DNA from: Oscillatoriales cyanobacterium
GTDB taxonomy: Bacteria; Cyanobacteriota; Cyanobacteriia; CACIAM-69d
DNA length: 35,960 nucleotides
Direction of reading: 5' to 3'
Assembly: GCA_004292515.1 (NCBI GenBank)
Contig: RDXB01000076.1
Span: 1 to 35,960, forward strand
A program made the position numbers and the translations under genes. The notes below the pieces were generated by a model. It was not told the DNA's origin. It saw nothing but the letters and a program-made list of their open reading frames with translations, and ran no database searches. Positions 1-9,483 of this stretch are shown piece by piece (positions within the stretch are counted from its first letter, which is position 1; every line of letters begins with the position of its first letter).

Positions 1-2
1 GA

Positions 3-47
3 GCGGATGAAGCCGACTTCGCCGCGATGAAGCAGGAAGTTTCCTGA
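3..47 (+). CDS. C-terminal tail of an unidentified protein (partial)
   Basis: One forward frame is open from the window edge and ends in TGA. It reads ADEADFAAMKQEVS before the stop. The tail is acidic and alanine-rich, with no motif I recognise. It does not look like the end of PsaD, which neighbours trpE in some cyanobacteria. The two other forward frames stop within the first 30 bases, so if a gene enters from the left on this strand, this is its frame. The call rests only on an open frame of 14 codons and is weak. Confidence 0.3.
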   Translation, partial: ADEADFAAMKQEVS

Positions 48-303
48 TTGCTGCATTTGCTAGTCAATTGCAGCAATTGTTAGTGAATTAGTGACGGTTA
101 ATCAGTTAATCGCTGTTGATTAACTCACTGGCATTTACCAACAACGTCTTCCCAAAGACGCCGGTTAATTCTAGGAACTGGCGATCATCGAGCCTAGGTA
201 GCTCCTCGTAGGTAGCTCCCCGATCGTGAGTCCCTCGGTTCTGAAACCCCACCCCGGTCGTTCTCGGGTAGTATTTTGAGACTCGCTCATCTGCTGTCTC
301 GCC

Positions 304-1839
304 ATGCTGCCTGACCTTTCCCAATTTGCCGAACTCGCTCGCCAAGGAAACTTCGTGCCGGTCTATCGCGAGTGGGTCGCCGACCTGGACACCCCCGTGT
401 CGGCTTGGTTGCGGACTTGCCGGGGCCAGCGCCACAGCTTTTTGTTGGAATCCGTTGAAGGTGGCGAAAACATTGGCCGCTATAGCTTTCTCGGCGGTGA
501 CCCCCTGTGGGTGCTGGAAGCTCGGGGCGATCGCGCCGTACAGACCTTCCGCGACGGCCCCGTGGTGGAACATCGGGGCAACCCCTTCGAGATTTTGAAC
601 GGCTGCTTGGAGTCGGTGAAACCCGTCAAGCTGCCCCAGTTGCCGCCGGGAATTGGCGGACTGTTTGGGATTTGGGGCTATGAGCTGATCCAGTGGATTG
701 AGCCGCGCGTGCCGATCCATGCAGCCACCGAGGACGACTTGCCCGACGGCCTGTGGATGCAGGTCGATCGCCTGATGATTTTTGACCAAGTAAAACGCAA
801 AGTGTTTGTGGTGGCCTATGCGGACTTGCGCGACCCGGCCGTGGATTTGGCGACGGCCTATGGCTTGGCTTGCGATCACGTCAATGGGCTGATCGATCGC
901 CTGCAATCCAGCATTGATCGCGACCAACTCTTGCTGCGGTGGACACCCCCCAGCCAACCCGATCGCCCAGCCCTCACCCCCACCAGCAACACCACCCGCG
1001 AAGCCTTCTACCAAAACGTCCTCGTCGCCAAGGAACACATCAAAGCGGGCGACATTTTTCAGGTGGTGATTTCCCAGCGCCTCAGCACCTCGTTCACGGG
1101 CGATCCCTTTGATATTTATCGATCGCTGCGGTTGGTGAATCCCTCGCCCTACATGGCCTATTTCCAGTTCGGGAATTGGCAGCTAATCGGCTCCAGCCCC
1201 GAAATCATGGTCAAAACCGATCGCCAGGCCGATGGCACGGTGCAAGCCACCCTCCGCCCGATCGCCGGGACGCGCCCCCGAGGAGCCACCACCGCCGAGG
1301 ATCTGGCCTATGAGCAAGATTTGCTGGCCGACCCAAAGGAAATTGCCGAGCACGTGATGTTAGTGGACTTGGGCCGCAATGATTTAGGGCGGGTTTGCAG
1401 CAGTGGCACGGTCATGATCGATCGCTTGATGACGATCGAGCGCTACAGCCATGTGATGCACATTGTCAGTAATGCGGTCGGGCAAGTGGCGGGCGATCGC
1501 AGCGCCTGGGACGTGTTGGCGGCCACCTTCCCCGCCGGAACCGTCAGCGGCGCACCCAAAATTCGGGCAATGGAAATCATCCACAAGCTGGAAGGCTGTC
1601 GGCGCGGCCCCTATTCCGGGGCCTATGGCTACTACGACTTTGAGGGACAACTAAACACGGCGATTACGCTGCGAACGGCGATCGTGCGCGATCAACCAGA
1701 TGGCAGCCATCGGGTGTCGGTGCAGGCGGGGGCCGGATTGGTGGCCGACTCCGACCCCGAAAAGGAGTACCAGGAAACCCTGAACAAGGCCCGAGGCGTG
1801 TTAGAGGCCCTGCGTTGCCTAGCGCCCGCCGATTCATGA
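304..1839 (+). CDS. trpE: Anthranilate synthase component I (TrpE)
   Basis: TrpE converts chorismate to anthranilate, using ammonia from the TrpG glutaminase, in the first committed step of tryptophan synthesis. The 511 residues match the usual length. The N-terminal domain carries the LLES and GRYSFLG segments. The C-terminal chorismate-binding domain has the family signatures: PSPYMAYF near 283, the IAGTRPRG turn near 318, LADPKEIAEHVMLVDLGRND at about 340-360, and GTVSGAPKIRAMEI near 415. The ATG at 304 gives the family N-terminus (LPDLSQFAELARQGNFVPVY), although no clear Shine-Dalgarno precedes it. The gene stands alone and faces a DUF1499 gene downstream. The 250 bp before it hold a short direct repeat (AGGTAGCTCC twice, at about 198-221) but no attenuator that I can recognise. 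The alternative, aminodeoxychorismate synthase PabB, is less likely given the close match to cyanobacterial TrpE. Confidence 0.96.
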   Translation: MLPDLSQFAELARQGNFVPVYREWVADLDTPVSAWLRTCRGQRHSFLLESVEGGENIGRYSFLGGDPLWVLEARGDRAVQTFRDGPVVEHRGNPFEILNGCLESVKPVKLPQLPPGIGGLFGIWGYELIQWIEPRVPIHAATEDDLPDGLWMQVDRLMIFDQVKRKVFVVAYADLRDPAVDLATAYGLACDHVNGLIDRLQSSIDRDQLLLRWTPPSQPDRPALTPTSNTTREAFYQNVLVAKEHIKAGDIFQVVISQRLSTSFTGDPFDIYRSLRLVNPSPYMAYFQFGNWQLIGSSPEIMVKTDRQADGTVQATLRPIAGTRPRGATTAEDLAYEQDLLADPKEIAEHVMLVDLGRNDLGRVCSSGTVMIDRLMTIERYSHVMHIVSNAVGQVAGDRSAWDVLAATFPAGTVSGAPKIRAMEIIHKLEGCRRGPYSGAYGYYDFEGQLNTAITLRTAIVRDQPDGSHRVSVQAGAGLVADSDPEKEYQETLNKARGVLEALRCLAPADS

Positions 1840-1954
1840 TTCATAAAATCCCAGGGTGTGATCGCTGGGCGGGGCATGGCAGGAGACGCGATCGCAATCG
1901 TTGCATTGAAAGCGTGCTCCCAGGCCCCTGCCTGCCCCGATCGCTGTCGGTGAA

Positions 1955-2572
1955 TTACGGGGCGATCGCCAGGGATTGGGTGAGCTGGGCGCGCAAGGTT
2001 TCGACCCGTTGGCGGTTCAGCCCCAAATCCGACTCGCCCAACCGCGAAGCCGATCGCACCTGGATCTGATTAGCTGGCGCATCCAACACAAATTCCACAT
2101 CATCCACAAAGCCCATCAGCGGCGTGGCAAACTCCGCATAGAGATAGGTCGGCTCGGCCGTCACCACCTGGGCGCGTTCTGAGGATTGCACCAACTCCGT
2201 CAGCTTGGCGAAGGCTTGCTCGGCCTCGCCCGTGAAGGCAATGGGGTCGATCGCGTGTTGCAAGTCCGTCACCAGGGCTTGGCTGTTGACGCAGTTGGGG
2301 CTGCCAGGACAGGGCTTGAGCTGGCCAGCCGTGGCTCCCAGGTTGCCCGGTCGGCTGCCCGCAAACCAACTGCCAAACACCGACCCCAGCAAAGGTGCAG
2401 ACCCCAGCAAAGGTGCAGACACAGGGGGTGCAGGCACAGGGGCCGCCCCCGCACCCGCGATCGGCAACCACCCCCACAGGGCGATCGTCACCGCCGCTAA
2501 AGTTGCCAGCCAACGGCCCGATCGCCCGCGCCGATGGTCTTTTACTCGATCGCGCATCATTCCCCGAAACAT
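1955..2572 (-). CDS. DUF1499 family exported protein
   Basis: DUF1499 proteins are of unknown function, and cyanobacteria usually carry at least one. The protein begins with a basic stretch (RDRVKDHRRGRSGRW) and a hydrophobic segment ending in alanines near residues 25-45, which is a signal peptide or membrane anchor. A proline/alanine-rich linker follows. The DUF1499 core is recognisable: LKPCPGSPNCVNSQ, then YLYAEFATPLMGFVDDVEFVLD, then IQVRSASRLGESDLGLNRQRVE. The linker contains an exact 18-bp in-frame duplication (about 2384-2419) that encodes APLLGS twice. I place the start at the ATG at 2572, because AGGAGA lies seven to eight bases upstream. A TTG two codons earlier would overlap that site. 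The gene converges on trpE. Confidence 0.85.
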   Translation of the reverse strand: MFRGMMRDRVKDHRRGRSGRWLATLAAVTIALWGWLPIAGAGAAPVPAPPVSAPLLGSAPLLGSVFGSWFAGSRPGNLGATAGQLKPCPGSPNCVNSQALVTDLQHAIDPIAFTGEAEQAFAKLTELVQSSERAQVVTAEPTYLYAEFATPLMGFVDDVEFVLDAPANQIQVRSASRLGESDLGLNRQRVETLRAQLTQSLAIAP

Positions 2573-2768
2573 CGCCAATCTCCTGTCGTTTTTTCAATGA
2601 TCCTGATGATCCGGTGTTGATGATCCGGTGGCGAATAACCCCTGGCCTCGCCATGCTCCAAGGTGGGCGATCGCCCCTACCTGCTTTAGGGTAGCGATTT
2701 TCTAAGCGATCGCCCCGATTCGCCAATAGCAGCTCTCCAAGCAAACCCAAAGAACCAAACCTCGCAAC

Positions 2769-2793
2769 AAAAAAGACGCGGCATGACCGCGCC
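2769..2793 (-). terminator. Rho-independent terminator candidate
   Basis: On the minus strand a 7-bp stem (GGCGCGG with CCGCGTC, one G-T pair) and a 5-base loop are followed directly by six T residues. It lies about 300 bp downstream of rpsF on the same strand, beyond a repeat array, and upstream of the DUF1499 gene. It is the likely end of the rpsF transcript. Confidence 0.6.
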
Positions 2794-2807
2794 TTCAAAG
2801 TGGTTTA

Positions 2808-2828
2808 GATAACGACTTTATCGTTATC
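2808..2828. other. Small perfect hairpin next to the terminator
   Basis: GATAACGA and TCGTTATC form a perfect 8-bp stem around a 5-base loop. Neither strand has a T-tract after it, so it is not a classical terminator. It may help halt or protect the 3' end of the rpsF transcript, or be an operator-like palindrome. Confidence 0.35.
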
Positions 2829-2865
2829 GCTTTAGACAAGAAAATGGCTGATGTCGTTTGCCCCA

Positions 2866-3072
2866 GTCGTCATAACAAGGGGCTTAAGCCCCTTGCTGCT
2901 CCACGATTCGCTAACGGTGGAATCAGGGTTTCAGGCGATTTGACGATCCCCCTGAGTATCTGGCTGCTCTACGATTCGCTCACGGTGGAATCAGGGTTTC
3001 GGGCGATTTGACGACTCCCCCTGAGCATCTGGCTGCCCCACGAGTTCGTAATGGTGGAGTCGGGGTTTCAAG
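2866..3072 (+). repeat. Dispersed palindromic repeat, copy 1 (tandemly expanded)
   Basis: This copy starts with GTCGTCATAACA and the perfect 18-bp palindrome AAGGGGCTTAAGCCCCTT at 2877-2894. The conserved flank (ACGATTCGCTAACGGTGGAA, then TCAGGGTTTCAGGCGATTTG) follows. Unlike the other copies, the flank is repeated three times with a period of about 68 bp (starting near 2901, 2969 and 3038), the last unit being the most diverged. The array fills the spacer downstream of rpsF. Confidence 0.85.
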
Positions 3073-3096
3073 CTAAACGGTCAGCAGCGATCGCGT

Positions 3097-3429
3097 CTAG
3101 GCTTCGACTTCTTCGGCGGCCTTCACCTTGCGCGGGTCGAGCTTGATCGTCAAATAGCGAATCACATCTTCGCTCAGGCGCATCGCCTTTTCCATCGGGG
3201 CAATGTGGCTGCCGGTGTTGTGCTCGTAGTTCATTTGGATGTAGACACCCTCGCGGCAGCGGTTGATCTCATAGGACAACCGGCGCTTGCCACGGTGCTG
3301 AATTTCCAAGTTGGTCGCGCCCTGTTCGTTCAACATCGTGCGGTATTTCTCGATGTTGTTGTCCACGGTCTCTTCGTTGAGATCGGGACGCAGGATGTAC
3401 ATCGTTTCGTACAGGCGATTCGCAGACAT
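3097..3429 (-). CDS. rpsF: 30S ribosomal protein S6
   Basis: S6 sits on the platform of the small ribosomal subunit next to S18. The 110-residue product shows the family pattern: an N-terminal [14 protein letters not shown] strand, the [17 protein letters not shown] segment, and IRYLTIKLD near the end. The short acidic tail (AAEEVEA) is usual. The ATG at 3429 is preceded by AAGGAACT at good spacing. The longer open frame upstream is not expected to be translated, since it reads into non-conserved sequence. The gene stands alone, without rpsR or ssb, between two copies of the dispersed palindromic repeat. Confidence 0.95.
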   Translation of the reverse strand: MSANRLYETMYILRPDLNEETVDNNIEKYRTMLNEQGATNLEIQHRGKRRLSYEINRCREGVYIQMNYEHNTGSHIAPMEKAMRLSEDVIRYLTIKLDPRKVKAAEEVEA

Positions 3430-3648
3430 GGGGTAGTTCCTTACGGACAATAGAATGGCCGACTTGACTCGCGAGGAGGGCAAAATTGCCGTCTCGATCG
3501 CAGCAAATTGGCAAGGATTCACGGGCTGTATATCATACCCCACCCAGGGCCGGCGCGATCGCCCCAATTTGGACGGGGGCGCGCGAGCCTCGGCCTAATC
3601 GGCCCGATGTTCAGTACAGGTTGAAACAGGTGATTGGCCGCCCCAACT

Positions 3649-3737
3649 GTCGTAACAAGGGGCTTAAGCCCCTTGTCCCCTACGATCTTCTAGTCACGGT
3701 GAAATCAGGGGTTCAGATGATTGGACGACAGCCCCTA
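3649..3737 (+). repeat. Dispersed palindromic repeat, copy 2
   Basis: GTCGTAAC is followed by the perfect palindrome at 3657-3674 and a diverged flank (CACGGTGAAATCAGGGGTTC, then GGACGACAGCCCCTA). Its right edge supplies the stop codon of the tic20-like gene on the opposite strand (CTA at 3735-3737), so the element abuts coding sequence exactly. Confidence 0.8.
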
Positions 3738-4205
3738 GCGCACCTGCATATGCACAGCTTCCGACAGGCTGGGGATTTCTGCGTAGCGACCCATGGCCGA
3801 CTGAATAATCGAATACAACGCCGCCACCAGAACACCCAAAAACACGGTGCTACCCAGCGTTTGCACGGTGAACCCACCGATCGGGGCAAAGATGTACTGA
3901 ATAATCAGTTGGCAGAGCGATACCAAAATCGAAATCAAAATCGCCTGCATGGTGTTGAAGCGGATGAAGTGGCTGATGTTGCTGTTACGCACCACCAGCA
4001 TGAACAACACCAGGAAAATGATGAAGCTCATGAATGGAATTTGATAGAGCTGTAGCAGCGGGATCAGCGGCAAGTACAGCCATTGCAGAAAGGGTAGATC
4101 GCGAAAGAGTGGCATCCCAAAGCCCACCACGTCAACCATCGGCAGGGCATAGACCAAGGCCCCAAACAGGCGATCTTGCCAAGTTGTTGTTCCACGCCAG
4201 TTCAC
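3735..4205 (-). CDS. Tic20-like integral membrane protein
   Basis: This is a cyanobacterial homologue of the chloroplast inner-envelope protein Tic20. Its role in bacteria is not settled; transport or membrane assembly has been proposed. The 156-residue protein has about four hydrophobic segments (roughly residues 12-30, 40-75, 85-110 and 115-140). It has the family pattern RLFGALVYALPMVD near the start and VRNSNISHFIRFNTMQAIL in the middle. I chose the GTG at 4205 because GGGAGA lies upstream at normal spacing. It is on the same strand as rpsF and tgt, but repeat copy 2 and about 300 bp separate it from rpsF. The family call is confident; the function is not. Confidence 0.85.
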   Translation of the reverse strand: MNWRGTTTWQDRLFGALVYALPMVDVVGFGMPLFRDLPFLQWLYLPLIPLLQLYQIPFMSFIIFLVLFMLVVRNSNISHFIRFNTMQAILISILVSLCQLIIQYIFAPIGGFTVQTLGSTVFLGVLVAALYSIIQSAMGRYAEIPSLSEAVHMQVR

Positions 4206-4305
4206 GATCGGTATCTCCCGCGAGCGAATAATCTATCCATTCTAGACGCTGGCTTTTGGCGGGGGATGGCGCGATCGCCCCACTCGATCGATCCCTCACC
4301 CAGGC

Positions 4306-5484
<1,179 letters not shown>

Positions 5485-5522
5485 TCAAATGCAAACCCAC
5501 AATGACTCACCACAGCCAGCCC

Positions 5523-5609
5523 AGTAGGTTGGGTTGAGGCACAAAACCCAACACCCGTAATGCCTTGCATTGATCGAGTTGGGTTTCGCAAAGCTCAACC
5601 CAACCTACT
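5523..5609. repeat. Nested inverted repeat (MITE-like)
   Basis: AGTAGGTTGGGTTGAG at 5523-5538 and its exact reverse complement at 5594-5609 form a 16-bp outer stem. Inside, ACCCAAC and GTTGGGT form a second stem. AGTAGGTTGGGTTGAGG-type repeats are a familiar dispersed element in many cyanobacterial genomes. It fills most of the spacer between the TerC-family gene and tgt and could fold in the transcript. Confidence 0.85.
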
Positions 5610-5627
5610 CACTAGCTGGTAATTGCC

Positions 5628-6392
5628 CTAGCGGCGATCGGCGGGTTCCGGTTGCGGTTCGTCTTGGGATTCGTCAGAGGACTGATCCGGGGCGATCGCT
5701 TCCTCGGGTTTCCGCACCGAAAAACCCCAGGTAAAGCTGACCGCAATAATCGCGATCGTCAGCCAATCGGGCGGAACCCACAGATCAATCCCGATCGCCC
5801 CCTCGATCGCCTTCAGCAGCAACCGCACTCCCACAAAGCCGACGGTCAGGTAGCCCGCCGCCGCCAGGTTTTCGTACTCTTCCAGCCAGCGGATAAACAG
5901 GCCCGCCATGAAGCGCAGGGTGATGATCCCCAACGTGCCGCCGGTCAGCACCAACCAAGTGCGATCGGAAATGGCGATCGCCGTAGTCACGCTATCTAGC
6001 GAAAAGGCCAAATCCGTCAGGGCGATCGTGGGGACTGCCTGCCAGAGGGTTTGGAACCGAAAGCCGCTGTGGTTCCCCTCCGCATCATCTTCGCCCGCAA
6101 AAAACTTGAAGGTGAGCCACAGCAGATACAGCGCCCCAACCAGCTCGATTTGCCAATAGCGAATCACCCAGGTGGCCAACAAAATCAACGCAATCCGCAG
6201 CACAAAGGCCGCCACCAACCCAAAGTTGAGGGCGCGCGATCGCAGATCTTTATCTTCGAGGCCTTGGGCAATCGCAGCCAGGGCGATCGCGTTGTCGGCG
6301 GATAGCACCGCTTCTAGGGCCACCAACACCAACAGCAGCAGCGCCGTATCAGCGCCAAAACTGGGGGAAAAGTCAAGGAACTGATCGAGCAT
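5628..6392 (-). CDS. TerC-family membrane protein
   Basis: TerC/Alx-family proteins are integral membrane proteins linked to metal-ion homeostasis (manganese or calcium export) and, in plants, to thylakoid biogenesis. The 254-residue protein has about seven hydrophobic segments. It carries the two signature motifs with acidic membrane residues, LEAVLSADNAIAL near residues 27-39 and LAFSLDSVTTAIA near 128-140. The C-terminus is a soluble acidic, proline-rich tail. The ATG at 6392 starts the usual MLDQFLD N-terminus. It is divergent from psaM. The specific substrate cannot be told from sequence. Confidence 0.9.
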   Translation of the reverse strand: MLDQFLDFSPSFGADTALLLLVLVALEAVLSADNAIALAAIAQGLEDKDLRSRALNFGLVAAFVLRIALILLATWVIRYWQIELVGALYLLWLTFKFFAGEDDAEGNHSGFRFQTLWQAVPTIALTDLAFSLDSVTTAIAISDRTWLVLTGGTLGIITLRFMAGLFIRWLEEYENLAAAGYLTVGFVGVRLLLKAIEGAIGIDLWVPPDWLTIAIIAVSFTWGFSVRKPEEAIAPDQSSDESQDEPQPEPADRR

Positions 6393-6578
6393 TAGTGGAC
6401 GAGGGCTGGAATGGCAAATAAACGGCAGGAAGTTGCCAGCAATATTTCAGGCGAAACTTTGCAAGCTCTACTAGCCTAACGCTGTTAGTTACGCCTTGTA
6501 ACAAACCTATTCCTGATTTGAGCTTGGTAGCCGAAAGTAGTGAAGTCAGTCCTTTTAACATTTGGAGTCTTTAGAGCG

Positions 6579-6671
6579 ATGCTTTCGGATACGCAAGTTT
6601 ACGTCGCCCTAGTCATTGCCATCATCCCCGGCATTCTGGCTTTCCGTCTCTCGACCGAGCTTTACAAATAA
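6579..6671 (+). CDS. psaM: Photosystem I subunit XII (PsaM)
   Basis: PsaM is a single-helix subunit at the monomer interface of trimeric photosystem I. The 30-residue product (MLSDTQVYVALVIA, then GILAFRLSTELYK) matches the family along its whole length, including the conserved C-terminal LSTELYK. GGAG lies about ten bases before the ATG. A strong terminator about 100 bp downstream suggests a short monocistronic transcript. The gene is divergent from the TerC-family gene. Confidence 0.96.
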   Translation: MLSDTQVYVALVIAIIPGILAFRLSTELYK

Positions 6672-6775
6672 GTCTTGTAGGTCTTGGCTCGACAGCTTGG
6701 ATCATGACCAACTAACTCGTTGTGCGGCTTCGGTGCGTGGCAATGGGGCTGAGTTGTCTGTTGATTCGGTGAGTG

Positions 6776-6811
6776 AACCCCCGTGGCGATCGCGACTGGG
6801 GGTTTGTTTTT
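6776..6811 (+). terminator. Rho-independent terminator after psaM
   Basis: AACCCCC and GGGGGTT form a 7-bp GC-rich stem around a 15-base loop, followed by TGTTTTT. It sits about 105 bp after the psaM stop and 70 bp before the next gene on the same strand. Confidence 0.8.
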
Positions 6812-6882
6812 GGCGATTTTTTGGGGTAAGAAACGTTAAGAACTATTAAGATCTCCCATCACCCCTGCCGGAAACTTGCCCC

Positions 6883-7482
6883 ATGTCTTTGCTCACCCCC
6901 GACTCGATCGCCCCAACATCCCCATCTGCCCCGCCCCTGCCCGCCCAGTATCGGATCGCAATCACGATTCGCGTCACGCTGGTGTTGCTCTACTGCGCCC
7001 TGACCTTGCCCCTGCCATTTTTGACCCAAGTTAGCCAGTCGCCGGTATCCCCATCGGCGCTGTGGGTGGGCCTGGCGATCGGGCTGGTGGTGTTGTGGGG
7101 GGCGCTGTCGGAGCAAGTGGAGCTAACGGAAGAGGGCATCCGCGTGGCCTATCCCGTGTGGTTTCGCTGGCTGATTCGCAAGGGCTGGTCGCTGCCCTGG
7201 AGTGAGGTGCAGGCTCTGAAACCGAAAACCACGGGCCAGGGCGGTTTGGTCTACTACTTCCTGAGTCGATCGGGTGAGGGCTATTTGTTGCCGATGCGGG
7301 TGGCAGGTTTTTCGCGGCTAGTGAAGCAGGTGGCGGCCAAAACCGGCATTGATACGCGGGATGTGAAACCCCTAGCGCAACCTTGGATGTATTTGGCCTT
7401 GCTGGTCTGCAGTTTGCTGTTGTTGTTCTGTGATGCTTGGGTGATTGCGACCGCCGCTCAATTGGGTCAAGGGGCTGGTTAG
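6883..7482 (+). CDS. Membrane protein of unknown function (PH-like core)
   Basis: I do not recognise a named family. The 199-residue protein has hydrophobic segments near residues 27-50 and 60-75 and near 168-190. Between them is a soluble stretch with the look of a bacterial PH-like domain: VELTEEGIRVAYP, then GWSLPWSEVQALKP, then YLLPMRVAGFSRLV. That layout (two membrane segments, a small beta-rich domain, one membrane segment) is common among cyanobacterial conserved hypotheticals. The ATG at 6883 has no strong Shine-Dalgarno. HIP1-type codon patterns agree with its neighbours, so it looks native. Confidence 0.75.
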   Translation: MSLLTPDSIAPTSPSAPPLPAQYRIAITIRVTLVLLYCALTLPLPFLTQVSQSPVSPSALWVGLAIGLVVLWGALSEQVELTEEGIRVAYPVWFRWLIRKGWSLPWSEVQALKPKTTGQGGLVYYFLSRSGEGYLLPMRVAGFSRLVKQVAAKTGIDTRDVKPLAQPWMYLALLVCSLLLLFCDAWVIATAAQLGQGAG

Positions 7483-7552
7483 GAGTCGTTGTGCGTGGGA
7501 TCGCGAATCAGGGTTGCAGGCAATGGAGCGATCGCCCCTGATACTCAAGAAT

Positions 7553-7870
7553 TCATTCAAAGGCGGGCGACGGAGTTGGATTTAGGTACTCGACTTCCTG
7601 GCTCCAATCGGGGCAGCGATCGCCCCCTTCCCAGCCAAAGGGGTGCATTCCACAAACCAATCGGGATCGGCGATCGCGGCTGTAGCCATAGGCGATCCCG
7701 TGATAGTGGGCGCAACCCCGGCAGGCTGCCGGCCGTTGGGGGCTGCTGGTCTGGCTGAATCCCAACTGCGATCGCAACAAATAGCGCTGGTTTTGGGCCC
7801 GATGCCACCCTTCACAAACCCGCTTCATCCCCTGGGCGTTGGCCCGCTGAAACAGATGGCGATCGGCCAT
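7553..7870 (-). CDS. Small Cys-rich protein, possible metal site
   Basis: The 105-residue product resembles a small conserved cyanobacterial protein of unknown function. After a basic N-terminal helix (FQRANAQGMKRVCEGWHRAQ) it carries ACRGCAHYHG, then LVCGMHPFGW, then RCPDW. This arranges four cysteines (50, 53, 73 and 86) with His55, His57 and His76 nearby, suggesting a zinc or iron site; that is inference. I chose the ATG at 7870, which starts the conserved part. A TTG at 7897 would add nine residues. It lies just downstream of cysS on the same strand and converges on the membrane-protein gene. Confidence 0.75.
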   Translation of the reverse strand: MADRHLFQRANAQGMKRVCEGWHRAQNQRYLLRSQLGFSQTSSPQRPAACRGCAHYHGIAYGYSRDRRSRLVCGMHPFGWEGGDRCPDWSQEVEYLNPTPSPAFE

Positions 7871-7946
7871 GGCCTTGCCCCCCAAGCAGCTAATCAAAAC
7901 TCCATAGCTCTACGGTAGCTTGCCTGATCGAGGGATTGGGGATGAC

Positions 7947-9374
7947 CTATTCCCGATGCCAGGCCGTTTCGCCGGGGCGATCGATCAACACAACTCCCTG
8001 GGCCTTGAGTTCGTCACGGATGCGATCGGATTCGGCAAAGTTCTTGGCCTTGCGGGCCGCCATCCGTTGCTCAATCAGGGCAGTAATTTCGGCATCGCTC
8101 GGCCCTTGGCTGGCGGGGGCGCTGGTTTCTGCTGTGGCCACCAAACCCAGCACGCCGGCCAAATGCACCAGGGTGCGCCATTGCTGGGCGATCGCGGCGA
8201 CACTTTGGGAAAATTGCCCCTCATGCACCCGCAAGTTCTTTTCCCGGCGCAGGTCTTTGGCTAGCTCAAACAAAATTGCCAGGGCTTCCGGGGTGTTTAG
8301 GTCGTCGTCCATTGCTTGCCGGAAGCGATCGAGTGCCGTCGGGTCGTAGGTTTCCGTGCCGTTTAGATCTCCGAGACCCTCAAACAGCAACCCATCCTTG
8401 AGGGTGTTCCAGGCGTTTTTGGCCGCCTCGATCGCCTCGTCGGTAAAGTCCATCGGTTTGCGGTAGTGACCTTGCAGCACAAACAACCGCAGGGCCATCG
8501 GGTGCGGCCCCTCAGGCGCATCCAGCAGCGATCGAATCGTGGTGAAGTTGCCCAGAGACTTGGACATCTTTTCGCCCCCCACGTTCACCATCCCGTTATG
8601 CAACCAAAAGCGGGCGAGGGGATGGCCCGTGGCGGCTTCCGATTGGGCAATTTCGTTTTCGTGGTGGGGAAATACCAAGTCGCCGCCGCCCACATGGATA
8701 TCGATGCTGTCGCCCAGTTCTTGGCGCACCATGGCCGAGCATTCAATGTGCCAGCCGGGGCGACCGGGCCCCCAAGGCGATTCCCAGGCGGGTTCGTCGG
8801 GCTTGGCTGCTTTCCAGAGGGCAAAGTCGAAGGGATCTTGTTTTTTGGTGGCTTCTTCGTCGGTGCGGCCGCTGGCCCCGGCTTGCAGATCGTCGAGCTT
8901 GCGGCCCGACAGCTTGCCATAGTCCGCGAACTTCCGTACCGCGAAATACACATCGCCGCCGGAAGCGTAGGCCATGCCTTTGGCTTCTAAGTCGGCGATT
9001 AGGCGTTGGATGCCGTTGAGGGTGTGGGTGGCGCGGGGATAAACATCGGCTTCTAGGATGTTTAGCCGGGCCATGTCCTCGAAGTAGGTGGTGGTGTAGC
9101 GATCGGCGATCGCCTCCATGGTGGTTTCTTCTCTGCGGGCGCGGTTGAGGATTTTGTCATCAATATCGGTGAAGTTCTGCACATAGCGCACGTCGTAGCC
9201 GCGCCATTGCAGGAACCGCCGCAGCGTATCCCAGGCAATATATGATCGCGCGTGGCCCAGGTGGCAATAGTCATAGACCGTCACGCCGCAGCAATACATC
9301 CGCACCCGACCCGGCTCGATCGGCTCAAAGGGTTCTTTGCGACGGGTGAGGGTGTTGTAAAGCTGCAACGACAT
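7947..9374 (-). CDS. cysS: Cysteinyl-tRNA synthetase
   Basis: This class I synthetase charges tRNA-Cys. The 475 residues match the family. HLGH (38-41) is the HIGH motif and KMSKS is at 269-273. The active-site zinc ligands that select cysteine are complete: Cys29, Cys212, His237 and Glu241 (in FPHHENEIAQSE). The DALR-like helical domain and the C-terminal FAESDRIRDELKAQGV segment follow. The ATG at 9374 gives the usual MSLQLYNTLTRRKEPF start. It runs in the same direction as the HAD hydrolase upstream, with a dispersed repeat copy between them. Confidence 0.97.
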   Translation of the reverse strand: MSLQLYNTLTRRKEPFEPIEPGRVRMYCCGVTVYDYCHLGHARSYIAWDTLRRFLQWRGYDVRYVQNFTDIDDKILNRARREETTMEAIADRYTTTYFEDMARLNILEADVYPRATHTLNGIQRLIADLEAKGMAYASGGDVYFAVRKFADYGKLSGRKLDDLQAGASGRTDEEATKKQDPFDFALWKAAKPDEPAWESPWGPGRPGWHIECSAMVRQELGDSIDIHVGGGDLVFPHHENEIAQSEAATGHPLARFWLHNGMVNVGGEKMSKSLGNFTTIRSLLDAPEGPHPMALRLFVLQGHYRKPMDFTDEAIEAAKNAWNTLKDGLLFEGLGDLNGTETYDPTALDRFRQAMDDDLNTPEALAILFELAKDLRREKNLRVHEGQFSQSVAAIAQQWRTLVHLAGVLGLVATAETSAPASQGPSDAEITALIEQRMAARKAKNFAESDRIRDELKAQGVVLIDRPGETAWHRE

Positions 9375-9483
9375 GGTGGAAGAACATAGCTAACGGGCGA
9401 TCGCGCTTATCCTATCCCAATCCTGACCGTTCTAGGAGCGGTTGTGGAAGGCTAAAACGGCTGATCTTTCATCCGTCAGCCAT

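Noticed and set aside
106-1038. 310-codon minus-strand open frame opposite trpE
   Set aside because: It overlaps the clearly conserved trpE reading frame, has no recognisable motif and no ribosome site.
2866-3072. CRISPR array
   Set aside because: The repeated part is about 68 bp with no unique spacers of constant length, and no cas genes are nearby.
7489-7918. Plus-strand open frames opposite the Cys-rich gene
   Set aside because: They have arginine/glycine-rich antisense composition, whereas the minus strand carries the CRGCAHYHG, CGMHPFGW and CPDW pattern.
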